64,000 nucleotides of DNA. Origin: Salegentibacter sp. Hel_I_6 (GTDB lineage Bacteria > Bacteroidota > Bacteroidia > Flavobacteriales > Flavobacteriaceae). The stretch spans positions 1,426,001-1,490,000 of the forward strand of contig NZ_JQNQ01000001.1 of the NCBI RefSeq assembly GCF_000745315.1, given 5' to 3'. The notes beneath the pieces were generated by a model, which was given only the letters and a program-made list of their open reading frames with translations, ran no database searches and was not told where the DNA came from. Both the position numbers and the translations under genes were made by a program. How positions within the stretch are numbered: position 1 is the stretch's first letter; the number at the start of each line of letters is the position of its first letter. Below, piece by piece: positions 53,807 through 61,682 of this stretch.

Positions 53807-55123
53807 ATGAGTAACAACACATTTTTTAAAGGAATAGATAAGATCAAATTTGAAGGCAGGGAGAGTTCAAATCCTTTGGCTTACAAATGGTATGATGAGA
53901 ATAAAGTAGTAGCAGGCAAAACGCTTAAAGAGCATCTAAGATTTGCTGTAGCTTACTGGCATACGTTCAATAACAAAGGTGGAGATCCTTTTGGTGCCGA
54001 GACTGAGACTTTTGAATGGGATAAAAAGGAAAACGTAATAGACCGTGCGAAAGATAAAATGGACGCCGCTTTTGAGTTTATTGAAAAACTGGGAATTCCA
54101 TACTATTGTTTTCACGATATAGATGTAGTGGACGACTGTTCTTCGCTTTCTGAATTTGAAAAGCGTATGGAAACTATGGTTGATTACGCTAAACAAAAGC
54201 AACAGGAAACCGGAATAAAATTATTGTGGGGAACATCTAATCTATTTAGCGATCCACGGTATATGAATGGTGCTTCTACTAACCCAGATTTTAATGTGGT
54301 AGCCCGTGCCAGTGCACAGGCAAAAATTGCTATAGATGCTACCATTGCTTTAAATGGTGAAAATTATGTATTCTGGGGAGGTCGTGAAGGTTATATGAGC
54401 CTTTTAAATACCGATATGAAGCGTGAACAGGATCATTTAGCACAATTCCTTACTACTTGCCGTGATTATGCAAGAAAACAAGGTTTTAAAGGAAATTTCC
54501 TTATTGAACCAAAACCTATGGAGCCAACAAAACACCAGTATGATTATGATACTGCTACTTCAATAGGATTTTTAAAGAATTACGGCCTGGAAAAAGATTT
54601 CAAAATAAATATTGAAGTAAACCATGCTACGCTGGCAGGCCATACTTTTCAGCACGAATTACAAACCGCTGTAGATGCGAATATGCTGGGTAGTATTGAT
54701 GCCAACCGTGGAGATTACCAAAATGGTTGGGATACTGATCAATTTCCTATAGATGTTTATGAAGTAACCGAAGCTATGTTGGTAATTCTTGAAGGTGGAG
54801 GAATTCAAGGTGGAGGAATCAATTTTGATGCGAAAGTTAGAAGAAATTCTACCGATCTTGACGATAAATTTATAGCACATATTGCTGGTATGGATGCTTT
54901 TGCACGCGGACTTATCGCTGCAGACAACGTACTACAGAACACCAACTACAAGAAGCTTAGAAAAGATCGTTACGCTTCTTTTGATAGTGGTAACGGAAGC
55001 AAATTTGAGAAAGGAGATCTTTCTCTTGAAGAAATTAGCAAAATAGCTAAAGAGCTTGGTGAGCCAAAACAAATAAGTGGCAAGCAAGAGCTTTATGAGT
55101 CAATTATTGCAAATTCTTATTAA
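53807..55123 (+). CDS. xylA: Xylose isomerase
   Basis: Converts D-xylose to D-xylulose. At 438 residues it is of the longer class II type. Motifs include the catalytic-His region YCFHDIDVV, the metal-binding signatures FWGGREGYMSLLNTD and LIEPKPMEPTKHQYD, and NIEVNHATLAGHTF. It is the last gene of the xylose operon and is followed by a clear terminator. Confidence 0.97.
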   Translation: MSNNTFFKGIDKIKFEGRESSNPLAYKWYDENKVVAGKTLKEHLRFAVAYWHTFNNKGGDPFGAETETFEWDKKENVIDRAKDKMDAAFEFIEKLGIPYYCFHDIDVVDDCSSLSEFEKRMETMVDYAKQKQQETGIKLLWGTSNLFSDPRYMNGASTNPDFNVVARASAQAKIAIDATIALNGENYVFWGGREGYMSLLNTDMKREQDHLAQFLTTCRDYARKQGFKGNFLIEPKPMEPTKHQYDYDTATSIGFLKNYGLEKDFKINIEVNHATLAGHTFQHELQTAVDANMLGSIDANRGDYQNGWDTDQFPIDVYEVTEAMLVILEGGGIQGGGINFDAKVRRNSTDLDDKFIAHIAGMDAFARGLIAADNVLQNTNYKKLRKDRYASFDSGNGSKFEKGDLSLEEISKIAKELGEPKQISGKQELYESIIANSY

Positions 55124-55187
55124 TTAATATTTGCATACCCCTCAATAGGAAAATAAGCATTTAGTTTAAATTTCCTTTTCAAAAAAT

Positions 55188-55226
55188 TAGGCTGTCTAAA
55201 AATGAATTTAGATGGCCTATTTTTAT
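55188..55226 (+). terminator. Terminator of the xylose operon
   Basis: TAGGCTGTCTAAA (55188-55200) pairs with TTTAGATGGCCTA (55207-55219) through 13 pairs, two of them G-T, around a 6-base loop, and TTTTTA follows on the plus strand. It lies 65 bases after xylA. Confidence 0.8.
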
Positions 55227-55312
55227 TTAAAAGAATACCGCAAAATTTTAAATTTAAAGAGTTGAAGTGTTGAGCTCCTTTAAACAGCGTAAAGAAAATC
55301 ACCAATTTTGAT

Positions 55313-57520
55313 TTACTGTAATTCAATTGGCTGAATGTCCAATCTTTCTGCTTCTCCTTTATCTTCTGTAATTTTATAGAACGTATTCAACCTCAGGTTT
55401 CTGAACAACTGCTTGGTACCACTGCCAGCCCAAAGCACTTTAACCTGGTTTATCTTTGATGCCTTGCCTAATCCTATTTGTGCTCTTAAAGTAGAACTGC
55501 CGAAACTCCCTCCTGAACCTACAGTATGGAATATAGACCGTTTAGCACCTTCTTCCTCAACTATAATCTCGATTTTGCTACCAATACCTGCCCTATTCGC
55601 CCTTGTCCCTTCTAGTTTTAGTGTAATCCAGTTATTTTCATCCTGATAGGGATTTATATAAACTGAATTAAAAAAGTTATCTCCTTCGTAGGCTCCACCC
55701 ATAACAACATGAATATCCTGATCTCCATCGTTATCAATATCGGAAAATGAGACCGCATGACCTTTTTGAATATGTCCAAATCCTCCTGCAGTAGTAACAT
55801 CCTGAAATTGTTCTCCAGCATTATTTCTGAAAACCCTGTTGGGAATAATCGATTCGAAATTTACTTCACCGGTGCTTAAATAAATATCTGGATACCCATC
55901 GTTGTCTAGATCACCATAATTGGCACCCATAGCATAGCCTATTCTATTCAATCCAACTTCAGCAGAAACATCAGAAAATACGCCCTCATTGTTTTTATAA
56001 AGTCGCATGGTTTCTGCTCTATTTGATTCTCCTAGAAATTCTTTAACCACATCTGGCACAATGGTATAAAAACCACTCCTTTCATATCCTGCTACAAAGA
56101 TATCCATCCATCCGTCGTTATTATAGTCGAAAGACCAGGTAGGGAAACTCGATATATTCTCATCTAATCCCAAATCGGCTCCAGATTCTATAAAACTAAT
56201 GTTACCTGTTTCATCAATCCCCTGGTTTATAAATAATAAATTCTTACTTGAGGGCTGAAGCGTTGAGACATATAAATCTACCCATCCATCATTATTAAAA
56301 TCTCCACTGGTTACTCCCTTTACAAAATAAGGTTCCTGAGCGGTGCTAACAGTAAGTCCTGCGCTGGAAGTTTGGTTAGAAAAAGTACCATCTTTGTTAT
56401 TAATATATAATTCAGAAGGATTTATATCATCTTTTTCCGATTCATTGCCTATGAATAGATCTATCCATCCATCATTGTTAAAATCGGCCCAGGTTGCGGT
56501 CTGGGTGGGATGATAAGAAAGTAAACTGGCTTCAATAGTAACGTCTGTAAAAGTATTATCACCGTTATTTCTTAAAAGGGAATTGGGGTGTTTGCCTAAA
56601 GTTCCCATCCAGGCGCCTCGTAAAACAAATACATCCAGAAAACCATCATTATTGTAGTCGGCTTGTATTATATTCAAACCTCCTGTTTCTTTTTGAATAC
56701 CTGCAGTTTCGGTTTTTTCTGTAAAAGTACCATCCCCATTATTTATAAAATAGCGTAAATTATAAGTAGGGAGCCAGCTGGAAACTATTACGTCTAAAAA
56801 CCCATCATTATTAAAATCATCTACTATACCGCCTCCAGATAATTCATTAACATTAAGTCCTAATTTTGGAGCTACGTCTTCAAACTTCTTCAATGGAAAT
56901 TCCGATTCGAACGCACTTTCCGGAATCAACCATTTTTCCGGAACACCTTCAGGATATTCTCCCAGGGTCATATAAGCAATATTTAATAGCCAGCGACTAT
57001 TATAATCATGAGAATTCTGTTTCAGGAATTCCTCATATAAACTAATAGCCTTTCTCGAACCCTCCGGAACCTGGTGATAGCCTTCTGGCTTAATTGGAAT
57101 AATGCAGGATGCTGAAGCATCATGATGATGTATGCAATTTTGTTGTTCCCCCAATCGCATATAGGCAAGTGCTAACTGCGGCCCTATCTTTTCTTCTTCA
57201 TAGGCCTCTAATTTATACCGTAAAGCACCATTTTCACTCTTTTTCCTTAAATTTTCTAATATATTGATCGCCTCTTTTGTCCTGCCCGCATAAAGCAATA
57301 CATCTGCTTTTTTAAGCTGATAGCGTTCTTTTTGATTTTCAGGGCCTACTTTGGATAGACTATCGAAATAGGCGATTCTTACTGTGGATGCATAAATATT
57401 ATCTGATATAAAAAACTGATTATCGGCTGTTTCTTTTAGAAGCTCGGGCATTGTTTTCTTTTTGCTGCATGAGATGAACATTAGAAATAACAATAAAATA
57501 ATTTGAGTTACGGACTTCAT
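55313..57520 (-). CDS. FG-GAP/VCBS repeat lipoprotein with C-terminal ASPIC/UnbV domain
   Basis: A 735-residue exported lipoprotein (lipobox FISC, Cys18). Helical TPR-like repeats fill about 25-190, and a seven-bladed FG-GAP propeller about 200-600, with many calcium-binding DFNNDGWxD repeats. An ASPIC/UnbV domain lies at about 610-700 (NWITLKLEGTRANRAGIGSKIEI). Between the TPR and propeller parts is a Cys/His cluster: Cys129, His131-133, Cys139 and His149. Members are common beside glycan loci in Bacteroidota, but their function is not established. It has its own promoter and faces the xylose operon tail to tail. Role unknown; extracellular binding is the safest guess. Confidence 0.8.
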   Translation of the reverse strand: MKSVTQIILLLFLMFISCSKKKTMPELLKETADNQFFISDNIYASTVRIAYFDSLSKVGPENQKERYQLKKADVLLYAGRTKEAINILENLRKKSENGALRYKLEAYEEEKIGPQLALAYMRLGEQQNCIHHHDASASCIIPIKPEGYHQVPEGSRKAISLYEEFLKQNSHDYNSRWLLNIAYMTLGEYPEGVPEKWLIPESAFESEFPLKKFEDVAPKLGLNVNELSGGGIVDDFNNDGFLDVIVSSWLPTYNLRYFINNGDGTFTEKTETAGIQKETGGLNIIQADYNNDGFLDVFVLRGAWMGTLGKHPNSLLRNNGDNTFTDVTIEASLLSYHPTQTATWADFNNDGWIDLFIGNESEKDDINPSELYINNKDGTFSNQTSSAGLTVSTAQEPYFVKGVTSGDFNNDGWVDLYVSTLQPSSKNLLFINQGIDETGNISFIESGADLGLDENISSFPTWSFDYNNDGWMDIFVAGYERSGFYTIVPDVVKEFLGESNRAETMRLYKNNEGVFSDVSAEVGLNRIGYAMGANYGDLDNDGYPDIYLSTGEVNFESIIPNRVFRNNAGEQFQDVTTAGGFGHIQKGHAVSFSDIDNDGDQDIHVVMGGAYEGDNFFNSVYINPYQDENNWITLKLEGTRANRAGIGSKIEIIVEEEGAKRSIFHTVGSGGSFGSSTLRAQIGLGKASKINQVKVLWAGSGTKQLFRNLRLNTFYKITEDKGEAERLDIQPIELQ

Positions 57521-57593
57521 GATATCAGAGGTATTACCACCTTTTATTATTTCTCACCATAAAAATTTAATCTACAAACCATTTATAATTTGA

Positions 57594-57626
57594 CAAATAT
57601 ATAGGAGAAATCCTAACTAAGAGCCA
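57594..57626 (-). promoter_or_regulatory. Promoter of the FG-GAP lipoprotein gene
   Basis: On the minus strand TTG (57626-57624), a 22-base spacer and TATATTTG (57601-57594) match the Bacteroidota consensus, 73 bases upstream of the start codon. Confidence 0.5.
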
Positions 57627-57675
57627 ATTTACTAATAGCTGAATTGTGTATTTAGTCAAATCTAAGACTACCTGT

Positions 57676-59313
57676 TTATTTATACTCATATAAAGTAAAC
57701 CTCTGTATAGAAGCATCATCAATAAAAGAACGAATGTGCCTTCCCTGATGGGTTTGATCTCCATTTAAATGCTGAAAAACCTTCCATTTTCCTTCTTCAA
57801 AATATCCGCGATCTGTTTTTAAAATTCCTATCCGGGAATTAGGTTTTTCCAGGTTTTTCATCTTTAGAGAAACGCCATATCCCGCATAGAAAAACTCATT
57901 ATCAGCTGTTTGAACAATAATTGCTGCAGCTGGCTCCCAAATATCCTCACCCGAATTGGGTTCCCAACCTAAATTAAAGGTATGCTCTGCGGTAAATTCA
58001 TAGTCCCCCAATCTAAATGTCATTTCATTTACTTCCTTATCTAATAAAACCCCCTCTATTCGGTTTTGCCCTTTGTTTGCTTCTAAAATCGGTTTTATTT
58101 GGTGAACTATTTCATAAACCTGAGCCAGCTTTTGTTCTTTTGGAGTTAATGGCTCATCGGGTAATTGTTCCACAGAGAATGGAGCAAATCCTAGGGCCTC
58201 ATAATGCCCAATGGCGAAGAGGGCTTTTGCTGCTACGGTATTATCAAAATTATGCTCCGGAATAAACAAAGGGTTCCCCTGTCTCACATACAAATCGTTC
58301 CAGTGTTTAAACCTCGGGTTATAAAAATCGGGAGCGTAGAAATCGATATTAGGAGATGCTGCCTTCCATACATCAAGAATATGAGGAAGCGGCCCAGCGC
58401 TTGGATAATCTCCCGGCTTTACATCGGGACGATTGAGTGCCGCATTGACATAAGCGGGTAATGGATATTCTTTTTTTCCAGCTTCAGTTACCTTATCAAC
58501 AAAGCGAGCAAAATAATAAGCCATGAAAATTTCATCTGTATGCAGTCCTTTTCCAAAGATTTCTTCCCAGCTACCATTCATCTTAGAACCATTATTCTTC
58601 CATATTTTAGAAAATTCAGAATTTAATGTCCCTTTATTCTTAACCATGTAATCCATGAGATCCCCAGGGACTTTTTCCTTAAACTTCTGGTTTGCCAAAG
58701 GATGATGATCTCTTGCTGATGGTAGCATTCCGATTTCATTTTCAGGCTGCATTAAGATTACTGTTTGTTGTGAGTTATCTACTTCTTTAATGAACCTAAG
58801 CAGGTTCTGATATGCCTTTAAATCTGCCCTTAAATTATTATCGGAAAAAGGTGTGAGAATCTCCTGTAACTCCCCTTCTTTACTTATAGCGCGTGGAAAT
58901 CGCTTCTGATCTAATTTCACCCAGGATGGTACGTGACTAGACATGCTATTCTTCCAGGCACCAAACCAAAGGACTACCAGTTTGAGATCATGTTTTCTTG
59001 CTTCCAGAATTAAATCTTCTATTAACTGGTAATCATATTTTCCTTCCTCAGGTTCAAATAACTCCCAATAAATGGGCAGTAAAACAGTATTGAGATTTAA
59101 CTCTTTAAGCCTGGGCCAAACCGGCTCCATAGATTCCATAGTAGTCCCTGTAGAATTTCCAAGTTCTCCTGCCAGCATTAGAAAGGGTTTTTCCTCGACC
59201 ACCAGCTGGTATTTATTCCCAACTTGTTTTAAGTGAGGAATTTGTTCCTGTGCTAACACACCATAAACCTGAAAAAATAATATAAACAAGGGAAGAAATA
59301 AAATTCTTTTCAT
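57676..59313 (-). CDS. GH35-family glycosidase with DUF5597-like C-terminal domain
   Basis: A 545-residue secreted enzyme with a signal peptide to about Ala21. It has a TIM barrel (about 30-370) with acid/base Glu193 in MQPENEIG and nucleophile Glu353 in FIPEHNF, and a C-terminal beta domain (about 385-540). GH35 enzymes are mainly beta-galactosidases; this subgroup is found beside plant hemicellulose loci and may remove beta-galactosyl or related ends. It is downstream of no other gene on its strand and lies next to the island boundary. No clear promoter is seen upstream. Confidence 0.85.
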   Translation of the reverse strand: MKRILFLPLFILFFQVYGVLAQEQIPHLKQVGNKYQLVVEEKPFLMLAGELGNSTGTTMESMEPVWPRLKELNLNTVLLPIYWELFEPEEGKYDYQLIEDLILEARKHDLKLVVLWFGAWKNSMSSHVPSWVKLDQKRFPRAISKEGELQEILTPFSDNNLRADLKAYQNLLRFIKEVDNSQQTVILMQPENEIGMLPSARDHHPLANQKFKEKVPGDLMDYMVKNKGTLNSEFSKIWKNNGSKMNGSWEEIFGKGLHTDEIFMAYYFARFVDKVTEAGKKEYPLPAYVNAALNRPDVKPGDYPSAGPLPHILDVWKAASPNIDFYAPDFYNPRFKHWNDLYVRQGNPLFIPEHNFDNTVAAKALFAIGHYEALGFAPFSVEQLPDEPLTPKEQKLAQVYEIVHQIKPILEANKGQNRIEGVLLDKEVNEMTFRLGDYEFTAEHTFNLGWEPNSGEDIWEPAAAIIVQTADNEFFYAGYGVSLKMKNLEKPNSRIGILKTDRGYFEEGKWKVFQHLNGDQTHQGRHIRSFIDDASIQRFTLYEYK

Positions 59314-59514
59314 AGGACAGTTAATTCATTTTTTTGAAAACCTATTATAATCGATCATACTAAACTAAGATTTATAAATACAATAAGGAAATTATATGAT
59401 GCAAACTATACCTGAATATGAGAGAGATTAACTACAATTTTTGCTTAAACACAACAATTAGGCTTGATCCTTGATCCCAATTCTGTACTTATTCTGTACT
59501 ATATGAAATAAAAA

Positions 59515-59540
59515 AAGGCTTCACATTTCTGTGAAGCCTT
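59515..59540 (-). terminator. Terminator downstream of the tRNA gene fragment
   Basis: AAGGCTTCACA (59515-59525) pairs perfectly with TGTGAAGCCTT (59530-59540) around a 4-base loop, and a T tract follows on the minus strand. It is the natural terminator of the tRNA gene whose 3' end remains here. Confidence 0.85.
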
Positions 59541-59551
59541 GTCTTTGCTAG

Positions 59552-59593
59552 TAGCGGGAACTGGACTCGAACCAGTGACCTTCGGGTTATGAG
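59552..59593 (-). tRNA. 3' fragment of a tRNA gene with CAT anticodon (integration site)
   Basis: On the minus strand the 42 bases run from the anticodon loop CTCATAA through the 3' anticodon stem CCCGA, the variable loop, the T arm (ACTGG TTCGAGT CCAGT) and the acceptor strand TCCCGCT plus discriminator A. The bases on the 5' side (GAAAA) cannot pair with CCCGA, so the 5' half is missing. The anticodon means elongator tRNA-Met or tRNA-Ile2. The break at the loop and the adjacent integrase mark it as the att site left by an integrating element. Confidence 0.8.
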
Positions 59594-59755
59594 TTTTCAA
59601 CCTCCACCCTTCAAATACACTTAAAATACCTGTTTTTCAATGATTTACGATTATTTCAATATTTTTCAATATTAAAAAATAAGGCTTTAAACTAATAAAT
59701 GTTGTACCTATGTTGTACCCATAATTCACTATATTTATAATTCAATGTATTTATT

Positions 59756-60961
59756 ATGGCAACCATTAGAGCAGTTTTACGCAAAAAAAAGAACTCAGAA
59801 AATAAATTTCCGATAGCAATTAGGATCACAAAAGACAGAAAAAGTACGTTTCTGGGTACCGGTCAATATATTGAAGAAAAATACTGGGATAAAACAAATA
59901 GGTGTGTGAGGAAAAAACATCCTAATGCCAATTACATCAACAATTTTATTATATCGAAAATTGCCGAAGCAAATAAGAAAGTTCTCGAAGCTGAAAGCAG
60001 TGAAGAATACCAAAACGTTAGATCCATAAAAAGGAAAATCACACAGAATAAAAAAGTCGATTTTTTTGAAATTGCAGATAAGCATCTGGAAAATTTAAAA
60101 AACAGGAATCGACATCATCAATATGATACTGAGGTAGGTCGCTTAAAAAAGCTAAAAAAATTTATAAAGAAAAACGAATTAGGTTTTAATGAGATAACTG
60201 TTTCACTTCTTAAAAAATTTGAAGCCTATTTACTTCATGATAAAAAGCGTTCACCGCGTACGGTAGTGAACTATCTGATTTTAATACGAACTATTTACAA
60301 TCTTGCCATATCTGAATCTTTAGTTGACAGAGGTATGTATCCCTTCGGAAAAGGAAAAATTCAGATCAAAATTCCAGAAACCCAGAAAATTGGTTTAAAC
60401 CTTAAAGAGATACAACGCCTGGAAAATGCCGCCGATCTGACAGAACCTCAGCAAAAAGCCGTGCATGTATGGCTTATCAGTTTTTATTTTGCCGGGATCA
60501 GGGTAGGTGATGTATTAAAATTAAAATGGTCAGATTTTAATGATGGAAGGTTAATGTACCGAATGAACAAAAACAGTAAATTGGTAACCCTTAAAACACC
60601 AGAAAAGGCTGAGGCTATATTCAAACAGTATCGAAAGAAAGATTCCCTACAGGATTTGATTTTTGATTATCTCAAAGACACAGACCTATCAGATACCCAT
60701 AGAGTTTCTATTAGAACCCAAAGTGTAAACAGAAACCTAAACCGGCTCCTAAAAAGGGTGGCATCAAAACTAGAGATTAAGAAAAAAATGAGCATGCATA
60801 TCGCCCGTCACAGCTTCGGGAATATTTCTGGCGATAAAATTCCAATTCAAATGTTACAAAAACTCTACCGCCATTCCTCGGTAACTACCACCATAAATTA
60901 TCAAGCGAATTTTATTCATAAAGAAGCTGATGAGGCTTTGGATAGTGTCATCAATTTTTAG
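59756..60961 (+). CDS. int: Tyrosine recombinase/integrase of a genomic island
   Basis: A 401-residue site-specific recombinase. It has an N-terminal arm-binding domain (about 1-95), a SAM-like core-binding domain (about 100-195) and a catalytic domain (about 210-395). The catalytic set is Arg249 (AGIRVGDVLKL), His348 and Arg351 (HIARHSFG), His373 (YRHSS) and Tyr382 (TINYQAN). It sits 163 bases from the tRNA fragment and reads into the island, the usual place for the gene that mediated insertion. The motifs are intact, so it may still be active. Confidence 0.93.
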   Translation: MATIRAVLRKKKNSENKFPIAIRITKDRKSTFLGTGQYIEEKYWDKTNRCVRKKHPNANYINNFIISKIAEANKKVLEAESSEEYQNVRSIKRKITQNKKVDFFEIADKHLENLKNRNRHHQYDTEVGRLKKLKKFIKKNELGFNEITVSLLKKFEAYLLHDKKRSPRTVVNYLILIRTIYNLAISESLVDRGMYPFGKGKIQIKIPETQKIGLNLKEIQRLENAADLTEPQQKAVHVWLISFYFAGIRVGDVLKLKWSDFNDGRLMYRMNKNSKLVTLKTPEKAEAIFKQYRKKDSLQDLIFDYLKDTDLSDTHRVSIRTQSVNRNLNRLLKRVASKLEIKKKMSMHIARHSFGNISGDKIPIQMLQKLYRHSSVTTTINYQANFIHKEADEALDSVINF

Positions 60962-60998
60962 ATGATACCTATGGTTAGTTAAGAGATAAATTCAATAA

Positions 60999-61682
60999 TT
61001 ACAAATCCATTCCTGCCCCATTTAATTTAAGCCAGGATTTATGCCGGTGGTAATCTGGCATTACTTTGTCCAGCTCGTTCCAGAATGCTTCAGAATGGTT
61101 TGGATGGATTAAATGGGTTAATTCGTGAGCAATGATATAGTCTATTATCGTTAGAGGCGCCATTATGGTTTTCCAGTGGAAATTCACATTGCCCTGAGAT
61201 GTACAGGAGCCCCAGCGGTTTTGCAGTTCCATAATCTTAACTTCTTTTGGGGCTACCCCTATTTTTTCCTGCCAGAATTTTACTCTTTCCAGAATCTTTG
61301 TTTTTCCTTTCTCGCGATAAAATTCTTTAAAAACTTCTTTGGCCTTTGACAGATCTTTTTTTCGCAACTGGAATTGACCATTTTTAAGTTTAAGAGGAAC
61401 TTCCTGCTCATTAACAATCTCCAACTTATAAGATCTGCCCAAATAATAGAAACCTTCACCACTAACAAATTCCCGGTAAACACGGTTGTAATTAGCATCT
61501 TCCCAATCGGCCAGGTGTTTGTAGATCTGGAAGCGTTTTTTCTCCAGCATATCTTCCACCTGAGTATCGCTCAGGTTTTCGGGTACCATAACCGAAATGC
61601 TCCCATCCCTCTCAATATAAATACTAGAGGTTTTACGCTTACTGCGTTTTAAGGCGTAGGATATGTCTTTATACTCAGGCAT
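60999..61682 (-). CDS. YgjP-like M48/DUF45 zinc metallopeptidase
   Basis: A 227-residue cytoplasmic protein of the YgjP/DUF45 family. The zinc motif HELTH gives His186, Glu187 and His190, and a third ligand His196 lies in PNHSEAFW. NRWGSCTSQGNVNFHWK is the family signature. Its start overlaps the hsdR stop by 8 bases, so the two are translated together. Members of this family are frequently found in type I restriction operons, where their job is not settled. Confidence 0.88.
   Translation of the reverse strand: MPEYKDISYALKRSKRKTSSIYIERDGSISVMVPENLSDTQVEDMLEKKRFQIYKHLADWEDANYNRVYREFVSGEGFYYLGRSYKLEIVNEQEVPLKLKNGQFQLRKKDLSKAKEVFKEFYREKGKTKILERVKFWQEKIGVAPKEVKIMELQNRWGSCTSQGNVNFHWKTIMAPLTIIDYIIAHELTHLIHPNHSEAFWNELDKVMPDYHRHKSWLKLNGAGMDL

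Larger units (their letters stand above)
59481..59719. repeat. Two paired 9-base direct repeats flanking the tRNA fragment
   Basis: TTCTGTACT occurs at 59481-59489 and 59492-59500, and TGTTGTACC at 59700-59708 and 59711-59719. Both pairs have an 11-base period and share the core TGTAC or TTGTAC. They lie on either side of the tRNA fragment, next to the integrase gene, and are candidate arm-type binding sites of the integrase. TTTCAAT also occurs three times at 59635-59670. Confidence 0.35.

Noticed and set aside
55700..56900. Tandem-repeat-like DNA suggesting a repeat array or CRISPR
   Set aside because: The repetition is the coding pattern of FG-GAP protein repeats. There are no constant repeats with unique spacers here or elsewhere in the window, and no cas genes.
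45238..57682. A 16-base sequence, GACTACCTGTTTATTT, present near 45238 and near 57666
   Set aside because: One shared 16-mer in 64 kb of AT-rich DNA is near chance level, and the two sites share no further context.
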